A DNA stretch of 64,000 bases from Syncephalis fuscata (GCA_025786725.1 JAHLTZ010000001.1:1-64000), one strand, 5' to 3'; positions 47,401 through 58,985 are shown, numbered from the stretch's first letter. The notes: generated from the sequence alone by a model not told the origin. Made by a program: numbers and translations.

Positions 47401-49089
47401 ATGGACAAATATCAGGCAAGGATGACACTTGACTGATGGGTAATTGAACAGCTGACATTGGACTTGATAAGTAGAAGATAGAGAAACTAGGAGAAGGTAT
47501 GTTTTAGTGGCTGAATTCATCCAAGTACTGACACGCGGTGTGGTGGTGGCTACTACTTAGGCACATATGGCATTGTATACAAGTCACTTAACCGAGAAAC
47601 CAATGAAATCGTTGCACTTAAACGCATTCGTTTGGATAATGAAGAGGAAGGAGTAAGTGTAGATAGCTGTATCGTATACACTATTTGTAAATGAAATGTT
47701 ACATCTAAATAACTATTAATCAATTGACTAGGTGCCATGTACGGCGATACGTGAAATCTCTTTGTTAAAAGAATTGGTGCATCCAAATATTGTTCGGTAA
47801 AGATTCGTAACAATTATTATTTGACACAATTGTAATGAATTTAATACAATCATACTATACGCTAGCTTGCATGATGTACTTCATACCGATCGCAAATTAA
47901 CACTGGTGTTTGAATACATGGACTCTGATTTGAAAAAGTATCTTGATGCAAATGGTGGCGATATTGATCTAGCAACCATACAGGTAAGTAGCTATTTTGC
48001 TTACTAAATGGACATATGATAATTAACTATGGTATAATATACTATATTATTAGAACTTGCTTTACCAATTATTACAAGGCATTGCATTTTGTCATACGCA
48101 GCGTGTATTACACCGAGTAAGATATAACAAGTAGATAGTGAGTGACTAGTTATAATAATTAATGGCCAATCTAGGATTTAAAGCCGCAAAACCTACTCAT
48201 TAACAAAGTAATCTCTACTGTAAATAATATAATATACAGTATAATAATACTAATAACATCTATTTATAGAAAGGAGAGTTGAAACTTGGTGATTTTGGTC
48301 TTGCTCGTGCTTTTGGCATTCCTGTTAGAAGCTATTCACACGAAGTGGTCACGCTATGGTATCGACCACCTGATGTACTTATGGGCTCACGACAATACTC
48401 CACAAGTATTGACTTGTGGTCTATTGGCTGCATATTTGCCGGTAATATACAGATGGTAGACAAACAATGACTAATATTAATGATTTGTATTTGTATTTAC
48501 CAATAGAAATGGTATCAGGCCGCCCACTCTTTCCGGGTAATTCGGTGCAAGATCAATTATTACGTATTTTCAAATATCCTTTAATCATGTTTATGACAAA
48601 TTACAACAATTGTATAATTACCTTAACACTAACTGGTCGAGTACAATGCTAGGCACGCCGAATGAAAGCACATGGCCTAACATCACACAATTGCCCACTT
48701 ATCGCGTAAGCTATTTAATTGCTTGCGAGAATAATAGACTAATTGCTATTACTATTATTATTGGTATAGGCGGATTTTCCTGTTCATTCTCGTATTTCAT
48801 TAGAGCGTCTTCTCCCTAAACTAAATCCTACGGGTATTGATTTACTTAACGTAAGCAATCATTTATTAATTGATAAATTATTTATTAATATGTCAATATT
48901 TAATTAGTGTTTATTGGAATTTCAACCTGAAAAACGAATTAGTGCACGCGATGCGTTACAACGTAAGTATATAAACTGTATTAAATGTTTATACTTGTAT
49001 TTACCCATGTGTCTAACAACTATTTCCTAGATCCATTCTTTGAAGAAATGATGATAAACCAAAAAGCCTCTGGGCCATCTACAACTTGA
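47401..49089 (+). CDS. Cyclin-dependent kinase, Pho85/CDK5 class
   Basis: This Ser/Thr kinase is activated by Pcl/p35-type cyclins and coordinates nutrient and polarity signalling in fungi. Thirteen exons (47401-47415, 47478-47496, 47561-47652, 47732-47796, 47866-47983, 48054-48116, 48175-48207, 48270-48441, 48507-48573, 48645-48705, 48770-48850, 48908-48962, 49031-49089) give 299 aa. [19 protein letters not shown] has the Gly loop; K32, HRD 123-125 and DFG 143-145 are intact. [20 protein letters not shown] and YSTSIDLWS match CDK5/Pho85, including a Ser rather than Thr in the activation loop. The cyclin helix reads PCTAIRE (44-50), where Pho85 has PSTAIRE and CDK5 PSSALRE. The first intron is GC-AG and the ninth is AT-AC, U12-type. 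Confidence 0.95.
48574..48644 (+). other. U12-type AT-AC intron in the CDK gene
   Basis: The exon ends CGTATTTTCAA and the intron begins ATATCCTTTAATC, an exact minor-class donor. A near-consensus branch site ACCTTAAC lies at 48620-48627. The intron ends GAGTAC, and the next exon resumes A-ATG-CTA-GGC. Splicing gives RIFKMLGTPNE, exactly the conserved CDK sequence. The intron is 71 nt, with about 18 nt from branch point to the AC end. Confidence 0.92.
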
Positions 49090-49221
49090 TAATAAATTTG
49101 GTTTAATAGTTAATTGCATTGAATGGGAAATATAGCTTAATAATCACTTATAAATCAACGCTTTATTATTACTAAACGAACAAATTACTTTTATTATTTA
49201 ATTAATCGTTGGATATTCAAC

Positions 49222-52200
49222 TTAATTATGATTGTATGATTGTTCCATACGAATAGCCATTCGTGTTAGAACATCGGTGCCATCGGTTGTGGGTCGGCCC
49301 ATTGATTTACGAGGCGCTTTACCCTTACTAGTGGTACGGGCTACTTGTGGAGCCATAGGCGGCGCTATATCGGGTAAACGAGCATTCTGCGGCACTATTC
49401 GCGGCGAAGCACTTGGTGATCGGGGATTGCGTCGAGGTGACCTTGGTATTGAACCAAAACTAGGGGAACGGGAGCCAGATCGCGAGGAACGAGTAGGTGA
49501 AGTAGCATTGAAGCCGGGTGATGTAGGCATAGTCGGCAATGTTGATGCCGGTAATCGGACCGGGTAAAGTGGCGAAGCAGCTGATTCATTTTGATCTGAA
49601 GTTATTGGCACTAATTTATGTAATAAGGCTCCATGTGCTATTTATTTTATTAGTATTGGTACTTTCATTGAATAGTTAATTAATTAATTAACCACTTACT
49701 TGATAAAAATCTATTCGTTAATAAATAATAATAATGATAATATTATTAACACAGTCTATAGAATATTTAACAATTGCTTACCTTGATAGTTCGACCCAAC
49801 CACCGCCTACACGCACCATGACCATTCGGTCGTTAAGCATACGACAGAATATGGCTTTTGGTTCAATATCGCCAATAAGATAGCGACCAGCCTGTGTGCG
49901 TTCAAGTTTAATTTGCATACCGTAATCGTTGATGATACTAGCAACACGAACATCCAATTTATCCGATTTATCAGGTACGTAAGCATTCGGCGAAGGATGT
50001 ACCAGCATTGGTCGCACCCATTTGAAGCCAGAACGCGAACCCACAGGTGATTTATCGCTGTTTGAATTGGCACTTGATGAACGACGGCGATGTCGAGTAC
50101 CGGTAAGTGAGGCACGGCGTTGACTTTGATCAGGTACTGGAATATTAGACGTTGGTGGAGCCGTAGACGTATCGGTAGAAACGGTTTCTTCGGCAATTTC
50201 TGGTAAAGTTTCGGTAATAAGTGATGGTTTGCATATAAGTTTCTTACGCAATGCTTCTAATTCATTTGCGGCAAACGAACGCGTCTCACGCCATTGCTTC
50301 TCGAACTTGCTTAATTCCTCAGAAGCAACACGCCCATTAATCGATACGGCCAATGAACTGACGTTTGTTAAACGATTGGGTATTTCCGTTTCTGCTTCTG
50401 TCAATTCGATAGATAGTCGATGAATAAGATTTTCAATCTCATCTATATTCGTGGTTGAAGCTGCCTCTATAATACATTCATCGACTTCGTTTAGTAGATG
50501 ATTCAACTGGCCATCCATATCAAGCATTTCTTCATGGAATTGTTCAATTAACTCGGCATCTCGAATTTTTGCTAGAATAAGTACTTCGAGTTGTTCTAAT
50601 TGTTCTAGTACGGCATTGCCTTCCTCTTGGAAACTAGCGGCATCCACATCAATGCTGATTGAGCTAATTAAGTTGCTTAAATGTTTAGCTTGATCTTTTA
50701 CTTGATTGTGAATGTCATGAAGTTGTTCAAGCATTAAATCTTCACTGTGAACGGCGCTTAGCATCGCTTCGTGCAGTTCGTTGACCCGCGATGCAATTGA
50801 TGAAATGTTACGTGAATAATCAAGACGCTGCTGATTAATTTGATCTTCAGCACGTAATACTTCTAAATCTGCTTTTAGCGTGTTCCACGCCGCCATTAAT
50901 TGCGTATAGTTCATATTAACTCGCATACGGAAACGGTCTAGACCGGCCAATTCGCTGGCCATTACAAAATCACTTCGACTGTAATCATCAATACTCTCGC
51001 ACAATGCACTACAGTCATCAGCGGTAATACGCATAATTTCCGAGCCAACCTTCATTAATTCCGGCTCTTTTACATTATTGTTGGTATATTGGCCATCCAC
51101 CGGCAATGAGCTACGCGCCTTGTCAATACGGTGCATTACACCGGCATAAAAGGTAATCATTTCGCGATAACGCCCAAGCATAGTGTCAAGATTACGGCCA
51201 AGGTCAATGGCGCTGCGTACGTCGTCCCGCGCTCGTTCTGCTTCGCCTAATATCTTTTCGATATTAGTATGGCCTTTAAATCCATCTGCGCACATTGTTT
51301 GCAGTTTTTCAAAGCCACATTCGATCTCTTGAATTGTTGCATTGATATGTTCAGCCGACAATGATTCCGATTCATTAGATATATCGTTATCCGCATTATC
51401 GTCGTCTACTAGTGCTAAAGCAAGTCGCTTCTCACGTTCTGCCGTATGTTCACGGTAGATGGCCAAACAATTTTGTACGTAGCGACGGCATTCGTCCATA
51501 GCAAAACTGGCCCGTTTTGTACGATAGGCATCTTCTTTAGCTTGAGCAAATGCGGATCGAGCTAGTAATAAATCTTCTGTTAAATCAATTTTGCGAATAT
51601 TAAGCATATCTAGAATATCTTCATTGAAATCGTCGTCAATCTCTGCATCATCATCAGTAGCACTACTAAAAGTCAGTTTCTTCAAATCAATGTCGATACT
51701 ATCAAGTTGGCCTTCAATCTCTTGAATAACTGCGCCTAATGCTTCCGGCACAAATTGTGATATTGCGGTCATATTCTCTTTGACAGCATTGATACGTGAT
51801 TGCATTTGATTAAGCTGTGCATCACCGACAAAATATCGATCACATGCCTCCAGTCGGCCCGTAACACGTCCAGCCAATTCACGGGATCGTAAAAGTTCAT
51901 TGGCCACAGCAGGTGGAATGCTATCAGGCAGTGTTTGTTGTAGCATACCAATAACATCTGCTACAGCTGTTTTAATTAATTCAATACGAGGTGCTTCAAG
52001 TGATTTGCCAACACCAAGCATATCATCCAAATCAGCCTCCGATTTTTCTAAACTTTCGCCAATTGATTGGACTGCTTCAGTAATGCTAATAAGTCCGGTA
52101 AGTTCACTTGATAATTGTCGACACAGCTCTTCTTCTTCGGATAGACGATTTAATAGCACGGATATGGATTCTTCAAGCATTTCACAATCCTCAATCAGTT

Positions 52201-53957
52201 CGCAATCAACGCAGATCTGGCCTATTTCGCCGCGAATCTGCCGCATTGTATCAAGGGCCTTCTCTTCATTAATAACCTTTAAACAGGCGGATATTTCTGT
52301 TGTACGTTCAACAAACTGTTTCATATCTGCAACAGTGGCAAATGTAACTGTTGAACGTGGTTCAGGCAGCATATCCAACGCACGACTACAATCAGCCATT
52401 AGTTGATTGTATAATGTCTCTGTCTCTGCATATAAATTGGCTGCATGTAAATGATTTGGGTCTTGTGTATTTGCTGTATCTATTTCCTCATCATCATCAT
52501 CATCGTTGTCGTCTAATAAATAACATTAAATACTAATACAAATTAATTATATGTAAAAACAAACCTTGTTCCTCTGCTGGCAATTGTCGAGGACTGTTAA
52601 TTGGCGAAGAAGAATGATTAATAGTTGTAGATGTGTCTAACAATGACATATCTGGTATACCAGCTGATTGAATATCAATTGAATCCTCGGTTACTGTCAT
52701 ACGACGTAATTGCTGTTCAATATCACCGCTTGGCTCCATAAAGCCATCAGTTGGCGATTCCGGGACAAGCATTGCTGTACGCAATCGCTCTCTTCCTTCT
52801 TGTAGTTGTAAATGTTCTGGTTTCTTATCTTGCAGCGTATGTTCATGACCGCGCCGAGCTACTGTCTCATCAATGGCCCGACCTTTACCAGCTTGTGCTA
52901 AACGCCATTCTTCGGCACGTCGTTCTTCTTCCGCAGCACAACGAGCCAATGCATCTTGATTTTGTCGTGATGTCATAGCCACGTAGAACTCCGATACGTA
53001 AATCATAATAGACCGTTCATCTGGCACTTCCATTGACGCAACATCATCAACTTCTAATAGTGGTGTGATATCCAAATGAGATTGGGCCAATGTGAATGCT
53101 TCGTTTAACGTGTCACTCCAATATTCAGGTGTATCACGGGTCAGTATCTCATCAATACTGGGAAGAATGGCTGGATCATAACGATGAATTAGTAGCATAA
53201 ATAAACAGCCACTTTGCCAAGACCGACTAAAATCGGTAACTTCTGGTGCATTAACATAATTAATCGTTTGACTCTTGACCCATCCAAGTAGAGATGCTCG
53301 TACATCATGTTGATTAATTGCTTTTGACTGTCGTTTACGATTTTCTGTTTTACTTGGCTTATCATTGGTTGGCTAAATAATACACTTGTTATTTACTTAT
53401 TACAATCGCTATTTAACCACTTACCAAATCATTATTTTCTACTATACTATCTGGTTCAGCGGTGATGACTGTACTATCGCTATCTTTATTGGCTGATGGA
53501 TCGGTGCCATTATTGCCAATTACTTGTGCTTTAGCCGCCCTTTGAATTTGAAACCGTAGAATAACCACCCATACAAGGCCAAGGGTCAGTTTTAAATTAC
53601 CATCGACAATATCCTCTGCACCGACATTCATTAATGGTCCGCCCAGTTTACGTTCAAGGAATTGCAGTGCATTGCCAACATTGGCTAATCGGTGAATACG
53701 CATTGTACCACGTTCTGTAGGCGGGTAGGTAGCCGAGCAAGCGTGTAAAGCAGTGCTAGCAGCACTTTGCCATCACGTAAGTCGTATTCAAGTGCTTCGA
53801 CCAGCAATCCAGTATCGCGGAGCTGGACATTGACCCATTTGGTGAACGTCTTCTTCTGGACCTCTTCAAACATACTGGCCAGTTTACGGACACGGTCATA
53901 GGCAGCGCCCGACATTCGGTCGCCCGGTTTGAATTTGCGTGGCACTGTCCACGACAT
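49222..53957 (-). CDS. Two-calponin-homology, coiled-coil, GAS2-domain cytoskeletal linker
   Basis: The architecture suggests an actin-microtubule crosslinker. Exons 53957-53425, 53372-52565, 52512-49782, 49710-49700 and 49637-49222 give 1499 aa if one base is restored. CH1 (about 30-150) has QKKTFTKWVNVQL, MRIHRLANVGNALQFL and DGNLKLTLGLVWVVILRFQI. CH2 (about 205-330) has LLGWVKSQ, FMLLIHRYDP and IMIYVSEFYVA. About 850 residues of acidic, helical, spectrin-like coil follow. The GAS2/GAR domain reads VASIINDYGMQIKL, AGRYLIGD, and VMVRVGGGWVELSRFLSTHG. A basic Ser/Arg/Pro tail ends the protein, as in GAS2 proteins. One exon is only 11 nt (49700-49710) and lies inside the GAS2 domain. A -1 break sits at a G-run near 53724 within CH1. 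Spectraplakins share this order of domains. Confidence 0.9.
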
Positions 53958-55248
53958 GGCCCGCAATCACCGTGGTGCTAGATGGATAAGCTAACAAGCG
54001 CTGTTGAACGTCTGTGCGTTGCAAGATGACGAGCAATACTTAGATAAGCAGAGATTGCTGCTGCTGGTTGGTTAGCAAGAATAGCAACGCAGGCAGTTGT
54101 ACCGGCTTTTTATCTTGCTTTCAGTACTGAAAATAAGGAATAATAAAATAGTTGAATAATTGTTTTAGATAATAGCGCTAGTAAAAATATGAATGTTCTC
54201 CTGGAAATGAATTCAATAAATGCGAATAAAAGCTATGATTGTGGTATATTTAGTACACCAGCTATAGAAAATGAATGAGTGAAAAGTGGCCGTTGTTGTT
54301 TGAAAGCAGTGGCAAGTTTGATCCCATGATAATTACCATAATGGTTGGTGAACCTTGTGTGTGTGTGTGTGTGTGTGCTTGTTTGTATGTGTGGAGATGT
54401 AGGTTTGGCACTGCCCTCTACTTCCCACTTATCCACATTAAGGAGTGTGTGAGGGGAAGTAGAAATAATAAAGTAGTATTTCAAGTCACGTTACAACTTT
54501 GTGTATCATTAAGTTAAACCAACTGGCACAATGTCGATACGGACCGATATTAATCTACATATATTAATAGCTATGATGATTGTGTGTCGTTTTTACTGTT
54601 AGTACTATCGAATAAAAATACATTAGCAAAAAGACAATGCTCGATGGCTATTGGTTTCATTGAAATGTGCTGCTTGTAGTTCTATGTCCATGTATAGGCT
54701 ATCGATCATACTGGCTATGATATCATCGTTTATTTATCCATCTAACCTGCTAATGCTACGCTGAAGAGCGTCCAATTAAAAGTTTTTGCTATAAAGCTAC
54801 GCCGTGCGGAGTCTGGATTAAAAAGGGGGCCGACAATGCTGTGGCGATTTGACCAATGGTGTGGAAGATGAAAAAGCAGTCACATGTAAAAGTCGCTGCA
54901 CACTTGTTTACGGCTTGTGCGCAATTGCACTACTGAAACACAAAGCATGCCATGCCCCTATCGGTGGGCGACGACTGGACTGCAGCTGCCGGTTTTCGTT
55001 TACAATGTCCTTGACTTTCTGGACTTTTGTATGGGCATCACTGTAAATGGCAAGAACTATCATGCTGTGTCCTATGCAGCACGCCGTTGCATGTGTCTCT
55101 GGGCCGTTGATATTTAATACACATGTACGCAATTTTAAAGCGCTATAATATTTGCAATCGATATTGTCTTATTCCTTTCCTATTCACCTACCTATCTACT
55201 TACTTGTCTGGCGACTTGTTTGCAATTTAAATATAATACTTAAATACT
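53958..55248. other. Divergent intergenic region, CH-GAS2 / helix-repeat gene
   Basis: This spacer of about 1.3 kb holds both promoters. A GT dinucleotide run is at about 54357-54377. The segment 54760-55130 is more GC-rich than its surroundings but has no credible exon. Confidence 0.55.
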
Positions 55249-58025
55249 ATGACTTCTCTTCTACCATCTGTACTGACATCATGGATAAGCCATTTGTATA
55301 ATTGGTTTAGCACTGCTCGTGAAGAGGCTGAAGAAGCCCGAATGTTAGCTGAAGCCGAATTGGCCAAAGCAACTAAAGAACGTGCTGCCGCGGAAGACTG
55401 GCAAAAAACAGCGCGCGAATGGGAACGTGTATCTAAAAATGCGCTATCACAAGCTATTGCCGATTGGAACGCACAAGGAAAGGCACGTACCGAAGCGGAA
55501 CAGATGCTAGAGGAAGCCAAAGAAGCACATGATGAAGAGGCCATTAAAGAAGCAAAACGTCGATTAGAAGAAATCGAAGAGCAACAGGAAAAGGCACGCC
55601 AGCAAAAGGAAGAAGCCGAACGTAAGCTTGCCGAAGCTGAGGAAACTATTGAAAAGGCCAAGGAAGAACAACGTCAAGCCGATGAAAAATTGACCGCTGC
55701 TCAAAAGAAACAAGAAGAAGCTGAGGAAAGAATTAAAGAAGTTGAAGAGCGTGAACGTTTAGCCAATGAACAAGAAAATGAAGAAGATCGTAAAGCAATG
55801 ATTGCCAAATGGATGAAAGAAGAAGAAGAAAAGAAGAAATTGCAAAAGGAGCAAGAGAAACAAGAAGCAGCTCAACGTGCCAAAGAAGAAGCCAAGCGTA
55901 TTGAAGCTGAGAAAAAGGAAGCTGAGCGTATTGAAGCGAGCGTATTGAAGCTGAGAAGAAAGAGCTGAACGTATTGAAGCTGAGAAGAAGGAAGCCAACG
56001 TATTGAAGCTGAGAAGAAAGAAGCCGAGCGTATTGAAGCTGAAAGAAAGAAGCCGACGTATTGAAGCTGAAAAGAAAGAAGCCGAACGTATTGAAGCTGA
56101 GAAGAAAGAAGCCGAACGTATTGAAGCTGAGAAGAAGGAAGCCGAACGTATTGAAGCTGAGAAGAAAGAAGCCGAGCGTATTGAAGCTGAAAAGAAGGAA
56201 GCCGAGCGTATTGAAGCCGAGAAGAAAGCGGCTGAAGATAAGGAACGTAGAGAAATGGAACGCAAAAATTCAAAATCAGCCAAGCTAGAGCGCAAGAAAG
56301 CAGCACGTCTTGAAGCTGAGCGTATTGAAGCCGAGAAGAAAGAAGCTGAACGTCAAAAGATAGAAAAAAGAGAAGCTAGGCGCAAAGAACTTGAACGCAA
56401 AGAAGCTGAAAGAAAAGAATTAAAGCGTAAAGAAACTGAACGTATTGCTGCGGAAAAAAAGGAAGCTGAGCGCAAAAAAGCTGAGAAGAAAGAAGCCGAA
56501 CGTCTTGAAGCCGAAAGAAAAAAAGCTGAGCGACTTGAAGCCAAAAAGAAGGAAGCCGAACGTGTTGAAGCCGAAAAGAAAGAAGCTGAAAAGCGACGTG
56601 AAGCGAAAAAAGAAGCTGAAAAGAAAGAAGCTGAACGTCTGAAGCGAGCGTTGAAGCCGACGTGTGAAGCGAAAAGAAAGAAGCTGAACGTCTTGAAGCC
56701 GAGCGTGTTGAAGCCGAACGTGTTGAAGCTGAAAGAAAGAAGCTGAACGTCTTGAAGCCGAGCGTGTTGAAGCCGAAAAGAAAGAAGCTGAAAAGAAAGA
56801 AGCTGAACGTGTTGAAGCCGAGCGTGTTGAAGCCGAACGTGTTGAAGCTGAAAAGAAAGAAGCTGAACGTCTTGAAGCTGAGCGTGTTGAAGCCGAGCGT
56901 GTTGAAGCCGAAAAGAAAGAAGCTGAACGTCTTGAAGCCGAGCGTGTTGAGGCCGAACGTGTTGAAGCTGAAAAGAAAGAAGCTGAACGTCTTGAAGCCG
57001 AGCGTGTTGAAGCCGAAAAGAAAGAAGCTGAAAAGAAAGAAGCTGAGCGTGTTGAAGCGAGCGTGTTGAAGCCGAACGTGTTGAAGCTGAAAAGAAAGAA
57101 GCTGAACGTCTTGAAGCTGAGCGTGTTGAAGCCGAGCGTGTTGAAGCCGAAAAGAAAGAAGCTGAACGTCTTGAAGCGAGCGTGTTGAAGCCGAAAAGAA
57201 AGAAGCTGAAAAGAAAGAAGCTGAGGTGTTGAAGCGAACGTGTTGAAGCGAAAAGAAAGAAGCTGAACGTCTTGAAGCCGAGCGTGTTGAGGCCGACGTG
57301 TTGAAGCTGAAAAGAAAGAAGCTGAACGTCTTGAAGCCGAGCGTGTTGAAGCCGAACGTGTTGAAGCTAAAAACTTAGGTGCTGGAAGTTTAGAGATTGT
57401 AAGACAACCAAGTCCGATACAGCATTCGCGCCGCTCATCCGAGCTACTGGTAGAGTCTTATCCAAAAATGGCCGCAGCCGAACTTCCTATTATCTCGCAG
57501 GAGATTGAAGAAGAGCAAATGCTGTCAATGTCCGAAAGTGACGCAAGTCTAGCAACAATTAACGACGATGAAGCCATCCATGTAGCCATGATACCAACAG
57601 ATGATGAGCCCATGATGATTGTGTCAGTTGATAATATTAAGTCAAAGGAGATCCCTATGAAGAAGTCGAAATCCATCAAACGTACATTGTCCGCCGGTCT
57701 TGCTCGCTTATCACGTACAATGTCGGCACCAACACGTCTTGTCCGCAGCATGTCTAACCGTGAAGTCGTTATCAGCGAAAGACCAGAAGACGTAGAAGAG
57801 CTAGAACAAGTACCGCTAACGCGCCGTCTTTCTCGCCGGGCTTCCTCGGCCGTTAATACTGCTTCTCGCGGTTCGCGTCGTGCCATTTCCCATATCAAGC
57901 CATCAAAAGGCTTTAATGCAGTTACATCAGCTTCTATGTCAATGGCCTATTCACCATTCTACATGCAGTATTCAACTAATTATCCAGGATTTGCAAGTAT
58001 TCCTTCATTCAAGTCTACCCTCTAA
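55249..58025 (+). CDS. Highly charged single-alpha-helix repeat protein (frame broken in repeats)
   Basis: I do not recognise a named family. The protein starts [20 protein letters not shown], an amphipathic hydrophobic segment, then becomes a continuous Glu/Lys/Arg/Ala helix. A degenerate decapeptide of the [10 protein letters not shown] type repeats from about 55890 to 57370, with [10 protein letters not shown] variants later. Glu and Lys/Arg spaced i,i+4 suggest a stable single alpha helix rather than a coiled coil. The C-terminus (57370-58025) is Ser-rich with basic RRLSRRASS-like phosphosite motifs and ends SIPSFKSTL. The frame is broken by about five one-base losses at 55930-56060 and many more at 56640-57310, mostly GCC to GC, AA to A or GAA to GA. 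Start and end both read openly, so I treat it as one gene with sequence errors or a recently decayed repeat. Confidence 0.75.
55890..57370 (+). repeat. 30-bp coding minisatellite (decapeptide repeat)
   Basis: Tandem near-identical units of the form GAAGCTGAGAAGAAAGAAGC with GAACGTATTGAAGC or GAGCGTGTTGAAGC occur throughout. From about 56640 they form higher-order units of roughly 60-63 bp. Homogeneity between units suggests recent expansion, and array length may vary between strains. Confidence 0.9.
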
Positions 58026-58304
58026 TAACCTTTCCTTAATCAGTGTCTTTTTCTTTGTGTCCTGTGCATGCATTAATTACATTTGTATATAAATACACTT
58101 AGCCATATCATTAACTGCGATACTATATTTTATTGATTACTACACACATTATGCAATTTAAGCACTTTATTACCATGTATTTATTCTGAATTACTAATAC
58201 ATTAATGAAACAAATTGTCTATAATAACAAGCAATGCTTTACTAATATGTCTTTAGCTGTATCTATGTATAAATTTATTTATTTAAACTATGCCATTAAA
58301 CTAT

Positions 58305-58480
58305 AATGACTTTTATTATTTTAATGCATTTGCTAGTATACTGAACATATCTTCTATGATAATGAGCGTTTTTTTGAGTGTAAATGACTTTTATTCTTTC
58401 AATTAATCTTTTAATATACTGAATATATGTTCTATGATAATGAGTAGTTTGATGTCAAATGACTTTTATTCTTAATGCGT
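58305..58480 (+). repeat. About 75-bp imperfect tandem repeat
   Basis: The phrase AATGACTTTTATT recurs at about 58305, 58383 and 58459. The first two units share an A-TATACTGAA-ATAT-TTCTATGATAATGAG block, and the third runs straight into copy B of the dispersed repeat. This is downstream of the helix-repeat gene. Confidence 0.75.
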
Positions 58481-58985
58481 TTATTCATTTACTATTAATC
58501 TGTTATATGATGTACCGACATGTTGGGTAGATTGACTTTTATTATTTACACTCCATTTATCAATGAATTAAACTCGGCTGTTTATAAATATTGACTGACA
58601 GGTTACATCTCACAATCTACGTCATCACATTTCTCTTTCTCTTTCTTTACACTTGATAGCATATACCCATTGCATGTACACTCCATATATACTATATAGA
58701 TAGTGCTAGTAGTTGACTGGCTACTAGTTATGTACAAACACCTTTTACACTATGTACTTGCATTGCTCTTTTGTATTCTGACTTTTTGCAAATCACCTTC
58801 ATTGCTCTGATCATTGACGTTGGCAGCTTTATTGGCATAGTAAATGCACTTTTGGATTGTTTTTAAAGTTACGTTGAATATATACCGTAAACTTTTGTCT
58901 TTTGCTTTGCTGTTGTTACAAATCATTGCAGATCTATAACAAACTAAAGTATATAATGACTTTGGCAGTATATAGTCACCACAGT
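58430..58985 (+). repeat. Dispersed direct repeat, copy B
   Basis: This is the partner of 351-945 and begins 405 bp after the stop of the helix-repeat gene. Order and orientation are the same as in copy A. A block of about 45 bp present here near 58690-58735 is shorter or absent in copy A. No ORF and no terminal repeats are seen. Confidence 0.85.
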
